NCBI GenBank assembly: GCA_022316685.1
Contig: JAKJHU010000187.1
Coordinates: forward strand, 310,001 to 374,000
Reading direction: 5' to 3'
DNA length: 64,000 nt
DNA from: Progne subis subis
Lineage: Eukaryota; Chordata; Aves; Passeriformes; Hirundinidae
The notes under the pieces are model-generated. The model was not told the DNA's origin. It searched no databases and saw only the letters and a list, made by a program, of their open reading frames with translations. This document shows positions 1-13,100 of this stretch, piece by piece. Position 1 is the first letter of the stretch. The number at the start of each line of letters is the position of its first letter. A program made the translations under genes and the position numbers.

Positions 1-1614
1 CCTGGGACCACCAAGGTCATTCAGTGCATGAAGTTTTGTGGAATGTGCAGCATGTTGGTTTGTCTAAGATATGATCAGAGGGGCTCGTTCGTATGGATTT
101 AATGAACTTGTGCAACACCTTGTTAAGGAAATGCCAGCAGTAGACCATGACAGGTTCCTCATGCGGTGTAAATCCTGCTTTCTGTACGTGACCTTGGTAG
201 GAATAAAGGAAAAATAGTTGGAAAGAACTTCTGGCAAAGGCAGTTTTAATTAGCACAATCATTCTTAGTGGTAATATAGAAGCTGCCTCTCTGAGATTTG
301 TGTTGTAGTAGTTGGGGGTGATTGGTTATTATCTACCCAGAACTTGTCCAGCACAAGTGGTCTGTGTTGCCAAGTTTTGCAGGGGGAGGTCTGTTAGAGG
401 TGACTATGGACCGTGGCTGGTGCAGCATCATCTGTGAACTGCTTTTGGCTGAAAGGCATCAGTGGGTGAGGGAAAAAAATAACAGAGCTCAGTCTTTGAC
501 CCATGCCATGTGGGTATGATCTGTACATCTCTCCTGGGACTCTGCAGCAGTGGTCTCAGCATTGTTCCATCCTCTGGATAGCTCCCAAAACTGCCACTGA
601 ATAAGGCATTATTTCTGATACGTGCAATGTAATATAAACTTTCAGAAAAAAAAAAAAAAAAAAAAGAGGAAACTTTAATCTGATGAAGACCCATCATGTA
701 TTGGTAGAAAGTGCTTGTCAAGCACTGATTCATTTTTCTTTTGAAGTCTCAGCGAACTTAATTTGACTATTTGAGATTCTTCTGCCATCTTTATTCTTTA
801 TGAAGCAGAAGATAGCAGTGGGGCAGCAGTATGCTGCACAGGAGAGTGCTCTTTAGTATTATTTATACCACCTTCTTGTGACAGCTGAGGCTAAGACAAG
901 TCAGTGTTTCACCTCTCTGGTGAAGATTCACTCATCAGCTGTGAATTTACAGTAGGGTGAAAAACACCAGACTTGTGTGGAACTGACTTCTGCTTCCTCT
1001 GATGCTGTTAGGGAATAGGGAAAAGATTACTGTCTGCTTTGCAAATGAGCTTTGTACTTAAAATAATGTTATTTTGGCTTTTGTGTTCTTACAGATCTCT
1101 CAACTCCATTCAACATTTCGTAGGGTTGCTGTGTAGATTTAGATTCTCTCGTAGGATAACTTGATCAGGCTAAATTAGTTAGAAAGGCAACAGAAACTGG
1201 CTAATAGGGCATGTTGAGCTCTAAGAGAAGATGTACAAGATTAGAAGCTTGGTAAATTCATAATGCAATTAAGTCTCTTGACAGGAAAAGAATAATTCAA
1301 GCTTAGGCTTTAGTAGAGTTATTAAAGCTACAGACTGAAGGGCAGCTGCATTAGCAAGAGATAGTCTGATTCAAACAAGAACTCAAGTGGCAGGACCTGA
1401 AAAATCTGGCTTAGGCAGTAGATCAGGCTGGGTATTCTTTTTGTCCCTGTTCCTACAGGTACTACTGTTTCAGTTCTCTAAGCCTTCAGCTCTAGCTTTG
1501 GCTATTGTACTCCCTGTGCCTGTAGTTGGTATAACTGTGAACCCTCTGCACATAAAGTTTGTAACCCATAAATACATGCTGAAATCTTGGAGTTTCAATC
1601 TTTGTTTTGATTAT

Positions 1615-1648
<34 letters not shown>

Positions 1649-2974
1649 TTTCCCATATCTCATCTCATAACTTGTTTCTCAAATAAAGGCAACTGGGTTT
1701 TGATTTTTTTTGGTCAGGTGAAATACCCCAGCTTTTTCTTGTGTGCTTCTGAACATAATTTAGATGTGAGAATCCATTTTCCTGAAGACTGAGCATCATT
1801 TTCAGCATCATTTTACATTCCGGGCACTGCCTTTTCCTCTCCCTACTCTATGAAAATTAAATGGGGTATATCTCCTTAAGGGCCTGTGAAACAGAAACAA
1901 AATGGACCTTGACCTTGCTGAGCTGGCAAACTACAATTTTTTGATTAAACAGGGTAATTAGTATATTGCGTACCCTGAAAGTAATCCCTTGTTGGTGCAG
2001 GTGTGCTCAGTGTGAACAGTAAGTGGCTTTGCTGGTGTTGTAATTGGTCCTCCGAGTTCACAAGCATTGGTTAGTGAGCCGTGGATGGTCTGGACAGCTT
2101 TGCCTTAGACACTGCGAGGATGGCATCTTCTTACGTGGCTGTCGGAAGTTCAGGTTGCAACTTTTTTCTGTAGCATGGTGATTTGTAGCTGGATGCACAG
2201 AGGTGGGTCTATGACGCAGTGCCAAACTGAGCAGTTTTCCAGCCCTGTGTCAGGAGTGTGGCAGCCTCCAGCCGTGCCATGGACAGGACGAACAAGATAA
2301 GGTCTGTCTGCATTTCTCCACTGTGCTTGTTAAGAAATGCCTTGGGATGGGGGGAGGGATAAATATACCTTAAATACTAATTCTTTATAGAAAGGTGTCC
2401 AGTTAGTACTCTCAAGTGTAAGACCTCTTCTGAATTTAGGAACCTAAAGCCATCTTGATTGTTCTTTCACACTGGTGATTCTGTGATGAGACTGTATCTG
2501 TGAGAGAGAGGTGTTATCTAAAATCTGCGGGTAAGAAGATAAGCCAAATCTCTCACTCAGCCCCAGGTCTCAGCTGGAACCGGCTGCTTCGCATTTGCAG
2601 ACTTTGAGCAGAAGAATGACTGAGCTTTCTGATTTTTTTGGGAAACTGTAAATGGGAAGAGGTCAGTTAAACAGTTTGGAATTCTAGGATAATGAATATT
2701 TAATTTTTTTACTAGAGGAAGGGGGAACAGACCAGGAAACTCAGAATATTTGACAGCTTTAGCATGTATGCCTGTGAGAGGGAAGAATGGACTATTTCCA
2801 CAGGAGGTGGGAGAGATGGTTTCAAGTTCCCATCTTTACAAAAGGCATGTGTTCGACCTGCATCTGGTTTTGTCACACGTCTCTCAGAATTTATCACGTG
2901 GGAAGGATAAATGACCACATAATAAAGTATGAGACCTTGAGCAGAGAAATGTTCATGGACTTGGTTCCACCTTC
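1..2974. other. Intergenic DNA downstream of DUS1L, no gene recognised
   Basis: No exon with recognisable protein content on either strand. Contains an A run (646-665) and a T run (1,616-1,643). A plus-strand AATAAA at 1,682-1,687, followed by a T/G-rich stretch, could end a convergent plus-strand transcript. In mammals GPS1 lies on this side, but I see no GPS1 coding sequence here. Confidence 0.5.
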
Positions 2975-3399
2975 TATTGTAATAAGTTAGCCGAGACTTC
3001 ATTATTTTCATGTGGGAAAAGCCAATTCTTTATTCACATAACTTATTTTATACCATTTTTACAGACCTCGTGTGCAACTTGAATTGGTTAATAGCTTTCT
3101 TGCCAATTACTCTATTGGTTAGTAAAAGGTATTCTACTTGTCCATCAAATCTATCTATTCTTGGATTGTTTACATGTTTTCTTTACTGATTCTCATGGGA
3201 CAAATCCCTTGTTATTGCAGGTGTGTTTATTTTTCAATCCAGGAATACGTTGTTATGCTAACGAGTTTTCATACCAAGATTGGTTTTGCATGGGAACTTG
3301 CAAATTACTTAGAAGAAGTGACAGGCTAACTGGCTATTTAGCAGAGCAGGCCTGATTTTATGAGGCATTTCCTTTGTAATTCTTTCACCTGTCACGACA
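2975..3399 (-). mobile_element. Solo LTR, endogenous retrovirus, copy 1
   Basis: On the minus strand it begins TGTCGTGACAGG and ends TTACAATA. TATAAAAT and AATAAAG lie near the 3' part in the order promoter then poly(A) signal. It aligns along its length with the plus-strand copy at 13,338-13,759. Six-base flanks ACCTTC and AACTTC match at 5 of 6 positions, a diverged target-site duplication typical of 6-bp (ERVK-like) integration. No internal retroviral genes are present, so it is a solo LTR. It lies about 0.6 kb beyond the DUS1L stop, in the same direction. Confidence 0.85.
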
Positions 3400-3851
3400 A
3401 ACTTCCCACATATTTTTAGAAAACCCTCTCTGTTGAAATCGAGATTTCATCCTCCCCCAACCTCTGGCTCATGGAAGACTGTTAAGTTCCATCATACTGT
3501 AAGAAACCAATAATTGTTAATATGGATATAGCAAGATCTTTTTTACAGTTTTACATTCACATTTTCCAAGTACTGCTGTGTTCCTTTCTGCACTGAAAAT
3601 GTGGCCTACTAAAACACTAATAGATGTGACACATTTTTCTGTTAGTGAGGAAGTCACTGGCATTGCAATTTTTAGTGTGCCAGAAGGCTGTTCTAATACA
3701 ATACATTTAGTCCCCAGTACTGGGGATATGAAGGGTTAATGAGCATACAGGAGGCAAATTTAACGGCAGCTCACAGAAATTGCCTCACTCAGAAATGCAG
3801 GATTTTCAGTCTTTCAAACACATAGCATGAGACATATTTAATTGCATCTCT

Positions 3852-3857
3852 TTTATT
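3852..3857 (-). terminator. DUS1L: Candidate DUS1L poly(A) signal
   Basis: AATAAA on the minus strand 176 nt after the stop; the only canonical hexamer between the stop and the LTR at 2,975-3,399. A variant ATTAAA lies just after it, at 3,838-3,843. Confidence 0.55.
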
Positions 3858-4032
3858 TCAAATGCAGGATAATTCCCTGAGTAAGCAATATTTTACTTAA
3901 ATAAAACTTTTCCAGAACTTAAATCACGTGGAAAAAGTTCACACAGCTGACAGTGAGCTGGAAATGACATATTCTTTGGCCCAGGGAAGTAGTGGTCTGG
4001 CAGGAGCTCTTGGAGTGTTCATTTCCAAAGCT

Positions 4033-4184
4033 TCACCCTGTACTGTCACCAGCCTCCTTCAGCACTGCCATCTCCCCCACCTCTGCATCTCCTCTCTGAC
4101 TGATCTCTGGTGTTTGAATTCCTCTTTGACTGTGCTGCCATGAAAAGGATTTTTCATACTTGGTCTTAAACAGCAATCCATGAC
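4033..4184 (-). CDS. DUS1L: DUS1L last coding exon (13) and stop
   Basis: 152 nt, residues 436-485 plus TGA at 4,033-4,035. Starts [16 protein letters not shown], like the vertebrate DUS1L C-terminus, then runs into a variable tail that ends EAGDSTG. Confidence 0.92.
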
Positions 4185-7100
4185 CTGAAAAGCAAAAGGG
4201 AAAAAAATACTCCAACATCCTGAAATGAGATTACGAGAGTGATAAACAGAATACGTCATTCTTTATAAAGAATGGGTCTTTACAGACTGGAAACTGCAGC
4301 TCAAGGCTTTGGCAGCAGGAGCAATAACATACAGAGAAAGAAGAGCAGTCTTTTTAAATGGTACTATAAACTTTTAGATAGCATGTAGCATTTTAAGTAG
4401 TATGTAAATTTTAACACTCACCTACACCCCATAACCCAAAGATTAAAAGTAATGAATATACATAGGAGATGGATGAGATGTTTGCTTGATGCCTGATAGG
4501 GCCAGATACACTTACCTGGACAATCTGCTACCTCCTTGAATGCTCTTTTCTTACAGCATCCTCGGCACATATTAAACACACATTTATTGCCCTGGATAGG
4601 GATAGCGGTATAAAGAAATTTGTGTCAGTGAAGATAAAATTATTACTATTTACTATAATAAGTAACAACACAGGTCTGCACTTTCAGATATTTGGAAAAA
4701 AACCCTAGGTACTCAGGCTAATGAAGATGACAGAGTTAATGTCATATTGGGGGCTATCCACTGTTTGCACATAAAGAACAAAAAAACCTAAACAAACAAA
4801 CAAACAAAAATCCACGTTCAACTTGTGCAACCCCCGTAGCCCGTTGGGCAGCTCCAGTTACCCACCACAAGCAGGCACACGCCATAAGCCCTCTGGAATA
4901 AGCATGAACATATTTGGTGCTGATGAGCTTGCTCTAGTTCTCTGCAACGTGAAACACAGTGCCTGATGTGCTACCATCTGCAGCTATGCCTAAAATATGT
5001 TACTACCAGAATTACTTCCCTACTTGCATCTTAAAATACACCTGCATATTTATTAAAGTATAATGTATGACACTTAGGGGACAGCAGCAGCTGAATCTTG
5101 GCTAACTGATGTGGCAATATGAGCCTGGGTCTCTGGGGTGCTTTGCTCACACTCATTTTAGAAAAGGGGGGGTTGATGTTGTTTTAGCAAGGTTCCCTCC
5201 ACCCCAGTCAGAAAATCATCATGTTTAGGGAGGCTTTAGTTGAGGTCCTTCTCCTTATCCTCCACATCCCCACACTCCCCCCCCGCAACCTGATTTCATG
5301 ACATAGCTCAGAAACACATAGTCTAGGGGGGAAAAAAAATTACAGGCCTAGTCAGAATATTTCAAGAGCTACCTGCAACATTAGAGGGATGCAAGGGCAG
5401 AACAAAAATAAGTCTTAAGCCCTGGTGCAGACAATCCTGGTTTAGGCACCAAGCGATGTCACCTGGATTAGCTATGAAACAGGATGGCTTTGAAAGCAAG
5501 CCAGCCCAGTGCTCAATGCTTTCCCAATAATGAAGACAACAAAAAAAATTCCATCTTTTTCAGTAGCTGCAGCTTCAAATTGAGCAGCAGCTGGCTGCTA
5601 TGCTGCGGTAACAGTGTTACAACAGGGTGCAACATCACATGCTTGTATTGCAGGCTTCCCCTGCCCCCCGAGGTGTAACACAAATTTTTAAGCTAGAACA
5701 TAAAATTATTTGCATCTTACACCCTGCTACACTGGTATATTAGCAGCAATAAATACACTCTGCTCATACAGCTCAGCAACACCACCCGTCAAGAAAACAG
5801 CTACCTTCCCCAAGGGAAAAAATAAGCAAAAGCTAAACAAACTCTTTGCAAATATCAAAAGATTTGAAATTTCAATACAGAACCTGTAAAACCAGCAGCA
5901 GGCTCACTGCATTGCTAAACAGCGAAAGCCAATGTTAATCTGCTGCAAAGGCAGAACTGAGGATGAGGAGGTGCTTATGCTTGTTTTGATAAACGCAGCA
6001 AAAGAGATCCAAACACAACACAAACCAGAGCTGTAGGTGCTGCCTGACACTCACTGCAGGCTTCACTGGGATGACATTTGAAGTATTTTTATTAGTTCAC
6101 GAAGAACCACACCAGTTATTCAAATTTTCACTTTGCAGAAAAACTCCACCCAGCACTAACCATGATAAGAGGGGTTTGTTTTTCATTTCACAATAAAATA
6201 CGCACGTAATACATATGTGGAAATCCAGAGATTTGTTTCCAAGATATCTTGGGAAATTCAATTAATGCACTCAATTGTCTTAGCAATAAATACCCTCTCC
6301 AGCAGCAGGACTGCACTTTTTTTGCAGACGAAGGCAGATGCTCTGAAAGAACCTATGTATGTTAAGGACTTTTGTGCAGTATCTTCAACCTCACAGATTG
6401 GTTACAGTTAACGGTTAAAATGCTTCTGCCCAAGTACGGACTTTCCTCCCCACACACACACTTATCAGCAGGACTTGGCATGGCCATTTGGTCTCTCAGC
6501 CTATCTCCATGGCAGAGGGACTCCATCCCCCAGTCATCTTGGCAGCCTCCTCTGGGCCTGCCCTAACAGCTCCATGTGTCTCCTGCACCAGAGGCCCCAG
6601 AGCTGGATGCACTGTGCCAGGTGGGGGTCTCACAGAAGCAAAGTAAAGGCACAGAATTCCCCCACCGCTTGAGCTGCTGCCCATGCTGCTTTTCATGCAG
6701 CCTACAACACAGGTGCTTTCTGGGCTGTGAGCACACATTGCTGAGTCATAACCGGCCTCTGATCCACCAGCACCCCAAAGTCTGCAGGGCTGCTCTCAAT
6801 CTGTTCGTCCCCCCCATCCTGGATTTGATACCATGCTTGTCCTGATTCAAGTGCAGAATCTTGCACTTGGCTTTGTTAAACCTCAGAGGTTCCCACAGGC
6901 CACTGCTTGAGCTTGTCCAGGTCCCTCTGGACGACCCTGTCCCTCAGGTGTGTCATCACTCTACTCAGCTAGGCACCATCTGCTGAGGACATTCTTGATC
7001 CCACTGTCCACATCATTGATGGAGACACTGAACAGTGCTGGTCCCAATACAGACCCCTGAGGGACACCACTTGCCACTTATCTTCATCCAGACTTTGTGT

Positions 7101-10100
7101 GATTGATCTCTACAGGGTCATTTAATTTCTATTTAATGGAAATTGTACTGACTTACCTTAGGGTTTCCACATTGATCACATTTTGCATATTTGGCTGAGA
7201 GAGAGAGAGAAAAAGCTGATTTCACCAATGGTATTTTTATGTGGAAATAAATTTAAAAAAACCCAAAACATCAGAACCAGACAAAGCTTGGTACTTTTCT
7301 AGCCAGAGAGTTTTTGGTTTTTTTTTTTAAATAAAAATACAGTATGTCAAGCAACAGTGCTAAGGTAAAAATACTTCGAATTTTTAAGTGCCTCTAGGCT
7401 AAAATCCAAACATGAAAATTTTAATCCTCAAGTCAAGCATAAAACAGGAGGACATCAGCTTGAAATTCATACAGAATTTCCATTTCAAATGCTAGTGACA
7501 GCTACCATTTGGTTTGTAAACCATTTTCATCTTAAAAAGATGCTTAGAGAGAATCAGCGACCTACTACTTAGATCCTCCTTTTCTTTACTAGCTTTTGCC
7601 TGCTATTGAAATTTCAATAGCAACAACTCCTCCTCTTTTTCGAGAAATTTCTACAGGTACACAAGCCAGGAAAATTCTTAGCAGCAAGTTATGTCAAAGG
7701 TGGTATCACTAACTCTCCAAACATTTATGCCAATAAATTGAACTTACGTTTTAAAGATGGATCAAAGCTTTTATTTGGATTTCTTAACTTCTTTTTTTGT
7801 TTATTCTTTGACAGAAACTCGTAATTTCCATCTTCCTCTTCCAGAGCACGTTTCCCGCGCACACCTTTTTCAGTTCCACTATCTCCATTCTCCCTGCATC
7901 TCTCCTTTGGCCTGAAACAGTGAATTTCATCATAAATTGGCTGGAGGAAAGAAGTAGCTGTTCCCTGACCATTATTCTGGTTTACAGAAATCTGGGTACA
8001 CCATAAACCTTTCTGTCATGGCTACAATGAAGTGTCATTGCCCTTACAAGTGGGATAGAAAAACCTAGCTTTTTTGGTTAACACTGGCAGTTAACAGACA
8101 CACTATCAGATGTATCAGTTGGAAAGCCAATTAAAATTGGTCAGCTAAATTAGGCACCTGTTATTCCCAAGTTTTACTTAAGCATTTTTTTAAGTATTTA
8201 CTTAAGTATTAATCTTGACACACTTGTTCTCTTCTTCAGCCAAATTTTCAGCAGAAGAGGAATAAGCTATCTGAAAAGCTTGTCCATACATTACAAGCAT
8301 CCTTTATAGAATACAATTTAGTTCTTATTTTGTTACCATAGCAGTTACCAGCAACATTCACGTTGCATGTAATCAAGCAGTGTCAGGTAGCATATTCGCT
8401 GCACATCAGATTCTTGTTCTGAGCTGCAGTGGGATTCCTGATTTTTACTGTCCAGAGAGAGAGACATTTGAGGAGGATCCAAAGGAGAAGATGCAAACAA
8501 TGAGCAATATCCCCAGGAAAAAAGCAGTAACTAGGAAAAAACCAAACTAGAATAAAAATAATCCAAAGTTTTCACTTTTTTTAATGAATGTAAGCTCCTA
8601 GAACAGACTCAATGGCTGATACTTATGGTATGGATGGGAAAGGTCTATGACTACTTGTAAGTATCTAAATAGGTAACTCACCCTGGCCTGATGTATGGCT
8701 GACAGATCCAGTGGAAAAAAGGCAACCCTTCTTTTGGCTTTTCTCCTTCTTTCTGATTAGCTATTTCTTCCTGCAGCATAGAGTTACAGTCAGTCTTCCT
8801 GAAGTTGTCAGAAAATACACTAGACACTCAAATTCCAGGAAATCACAAACTTCAATTTAAGCTAACAATTACTGACAGTTACATATAGGCAGAAAAACCA
8901 TCTACTAAGACAGATGAACTGAAGCATGTTTGTAACTCCTAAATCAACTTTATCCCACGTAAAGGATAAATATCCCACGTCCAGGCTTAAGGGGATGCTA
9001 CTGTAGTAAGCGACCAGTATCAAGGTTAGTAAGCCACAAAGTCCCAGAGAAGTGACTAATGGATGTCAACTCTATGACATACTTGGGACATTCCCACAAA
9101 GTGCAAGCAGTGCTGTTCTGGGAGATTAGGGCCCATCTTGGTACCTGGCATCGCAGTTTCAGCTCCCTGTTGACATCTACGATGCCCTCTAGAGTCTTCA
9201 CTTTTGCTAATTCTTCACGCAGCTGCTGGTAAACTTGAAGCCTGAGGCAAATCCCAAACATTAAGTTATATTTAGACTGCAATCAATTAAAAATAACTGT
9301 ATAAAAGCATTTTATACACTTTTCCTGATTAATTTTCCTTTGGTAGAAGCTTATGTTCTTCTTTGTAAGTCCAGAGAAAAGCACACATATGTTTCTTTCA
9401 GATAAATACTTGGCAGACAACCAAGGTACTTTGACATAAGCTAACCATGAATGTACAGTGCATCAGCTGCTTCTCAGAAACTGCCCATACATGCTCTTAC
9501 TCCACAATAAATCCAAGAGCATTCTGACTCACAATGAACAAGGAGATAGTTAACTTGTACTTGCCATCAAGTGTGTGTGCATATGAGCAATTACCACGTT
9601 GCAAATGGTGTGCTGTGAGCTCACAACCTGGCTGATCTTGTGGCAACTTGTTCATTCCCCATACACACTCTCAGCCAGGTCCAGGAAAGAAAACCTTGCA
9701 GCATACTCATTCTGGCTAAAAACATCCTTGTCCAGAAAAACCAGACACTTGCTAAGCAGGAAGAGCCCCAAAAACGTTAAGAGTTCTATGGAGATACTCA
9801 CGTGTGATGCCAGAGCTTGAAGAGATGAGCCCTAACATAAGACAATGGACAAGGGTACTTCCGCACTATCTCCAGATACTCCTCAGCCATCTCCCACACC
9901 AATGGGTTCCGGCCCTCAAACAAAGCTGGGTTATGAAGATTACCTTCTAGAGAATGAAAAGAAATACTCAAACTTTCATTTCAGGATAGAAGCAAAGGCC
10001 AAAATCTCTGCTCTGGAGTTTGATCATCCCTTTTGTGATTCCACAGCCACAGACACATCACCCACGTACTCCCGAGAAGAACACAGGGTCCCTAAAATTC

Positions 10101-13100
10101 TAGCCTGACCTTGGGATACTTGGCTATTTCACTGCACTGAACAGCTCATATCTAACTGAAGTACAGTTTCTAGAAAGGCATTTAACCTTGACACAAAGAC
10201 AGTAAACCAATTAATAAATAGAAAAATCACTGCTTTTGTTACCCAACAGTTAACTACTGAAATGACAGGTGTCTTGCCTTATGTCTGTATTGGTATTTGG
10301 CCCAAGTTCACAGATACAGCTTCTCACTGTGCTTTTCTCTACTGGCTTCACAAGCCTTTTGTTAACCAGTATTTTCTAAAACCGAGATTCTACAACCCTT
10401 CTTTAACTGTGTGTGAGTGATCAATAAGCTCCTTCTACTGCCAATCCTAAATCTTCCTGTAGGAAGTTATGTCAATTCTTTCTTGTCCCAACCCAATGTG
10501 AACCACCTGCAGGAATATTAATCCACAGACGCACTTAGTTCATCGAGAACCTTTCAAAAACTGTTCCATTGATTAACAGATGTCACAAAAATATTCCAGA
10601 CAACAGGAGCCCCATATGCATTTGTCAAGTAATTAGATTTAAGCTCAATGAGTCAATGGTATTGCAAGTCTGACATAACAATTCTTACAAATCTTAAGTG
10701 ATTCCTGGATCTGGGATGAGATGGCCAGTATAAGATGAGGGAGAATGGCCACCCAGCTATCAAGCAAAGCTATTCACCAAGTCAATCTGACATAATTTTT
10801 AAATAAATGTACACAGGGCTGCTAAGGGAATAAGAAACAATTTGTATTCTCATCTGAGAAAAAGTTCATTCTCTTTACCTGCACTCATGACGCCATGTAC
10901 TCCTGTCTTACGGATGCATTCTTCCACGTCACTGAGACACTGGATGTTTCCATTTGCAAATACAGGAATGTTTACAGCTTTTCTATACCAGTGAATAAAA
11001 CAGATGCATAGAATTGGGAATTAGAGTCAACCCAGAAATTCTCCTCCTGTCACACAAATTTGTTTTCTCTTCAATGCCACTGTATACTCTGCTTAAAATC
11101 CAAAGTGTTAGTAGGAATCCACTAAGGCTGGCAGTGCTCACTAACCTTACAGCTTGAATGTGCTCCCAAGATGCCACACCAGCAAGTGGTCCTTTCTGTT
11201 CTTTAGTACGGCCATGCACTGTCAGCAGCTGAAACACAAAATTACATTTACTTTCCACGTGTATGAACCACTGGAATAAATCCACTGAAAAAAAATTCAC
11301 TCGCTGCACTTTATGGATACCACTGAGTTCCTGCTGCTATTTCAACAGTGCCAGAAGTTTAGCAACACAGAAAGAGATCAGCAGCTCACCTACCGTGGCA
11401 TGGTCAGGCTTTTTTCATCTTGCTATTCCACGGCATGACAAGATTCCATGGGAATCTACAGCTTTCCTTTTGCACTGGATTCCATTTGTGATTCACTTTG
11501 GAATTTTTGATATATTGATCTAGCTTTCACCTCAGCAGAAGGTCCAAATACCGTCAGTACTGTCTCTAATTACAGACCATCTCTGCCAATTTAATTGGAG
11601 TGAAATCCTAAGAAGGTTGCCTATTTCTTCTAGTGATACCTTTTGAGACCCTTTTTTTCTACAGTACTGTGGATTTCATGCATTCACACTGCCTCCTGCA
11701 GCACTGTGTGAAGACAGAGATGCTCAGCCACAGTGAAGGATGCTGCACAGTGCAGTGATTACAAGAGACTGCAGTCATTGTGTCTTCCGTACCACACTAC
11801 TGACCTGTGGCCTAGGACTGCAAACACACAGAATCTGTCTGCTCTGTCTGCAAAATAATGCAGCCTATTCATCTCCACAATATACCAAGAGCTAGTCATC
11901 AGATACTTCACACAAAGTTATGTATCCAGTGCAAGAGTAGAGGGAGCAGCTGCCTTCTTACCTGGCAGCCAGCTTTCTCCAGCATCTGTGCATACTTCAC
12001 TGTCTTGTCAATGTCTGGGAAAACGCGGATTTTGCATGTGATGGGAACAGAGAGCTTCTCGTTAGCCAGTAAAACTGAGAAAGATTGAAAAGACAGGTAA
12101 GTGGGCTGCACAATGCTATGAAAAGTGTCTGCTCTCCTCAAGATCTGATACTGGGTGTGGTATGGCAAAAGCCTGAGAAGTTACTGCTATGTAGTCCTCA
12201 CAGCTTAAAAAATCAGCAGTGTCCTCTGCAATCCTTTATTGCACAGTTTAATCACGTAACAGTAACACATGTGAAGCACAAAACCTGCATCCTAACAAGG
12301 TGGCATAAAATAGTCACCCATTTAATAGCCCTAACACTTCCACTGCATTAAGCCTTCACTTTCAAAGACTATCCCCTCACAACTTAATTACTGACATAAG
12401 TTTATTATCATTACAGGCTATTGTACTCCTCCAACACTAACACTTGCTTGTCTACCTTTCCCACAAAAAAGGTGCTTCACTTCTTTGCAAATTATCACCA
12501 AAATAATCATTATAAGTATAGTCTGATCCATGGCAAGCAGAGGCTTATCAAGTGAGGTAGGCTGTGGAAGCAATCAAGCAGTAAATGTAGGTTATAGAGT
12601 CAGGGTAAAATCTAGAACATGGTAAATTCCCAGTCCTTACACATGGAATCACAAAATTACCAAAAAGAGAGCTAACAAAGAGAGCCAACAGGAAAACACT
12701 GAGTAATACTGAGCCTGAAATTCTCTTCCAGAGTTTGGATATACAATGTATGAAGTCACCTCCTGTCTTCTAATCCAAATTCTGTTGAGTTCTAATGATA
12801 GGTACTTCCCATCACCCTTTCAAAGGAGCAAGCAAGGTATATTCAGGTGCAAGCAGAAGAGTCCTCCACCATTTTGAAGGTGGCTGGGGAAAGAAGGAGG
12901 AAGAGGACAGCCTAAGACAACTCTCTTGCTAGACAGCCTGGGTTCTCACCCAGCTAGATGACCTGGGTTCTCTTCACACCTTGAGGCTATTCTGATTGGC
13001 ATATTTCTCAACAGCCACATTACATGCTGGGCGAGGAAGCACTGCCTTATCATACAGATTCTCAGCAGTGTCTTTGTACCAAACATCACTCAAGATTCCC

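Noticed and set aside
1..1700. 3' end of a convergent GPS1 gene expected from mammalian synteny
   Set aside because: No GPS1 coding sequence is visible. A plus-strand AATAAA alone does not support a gene call.
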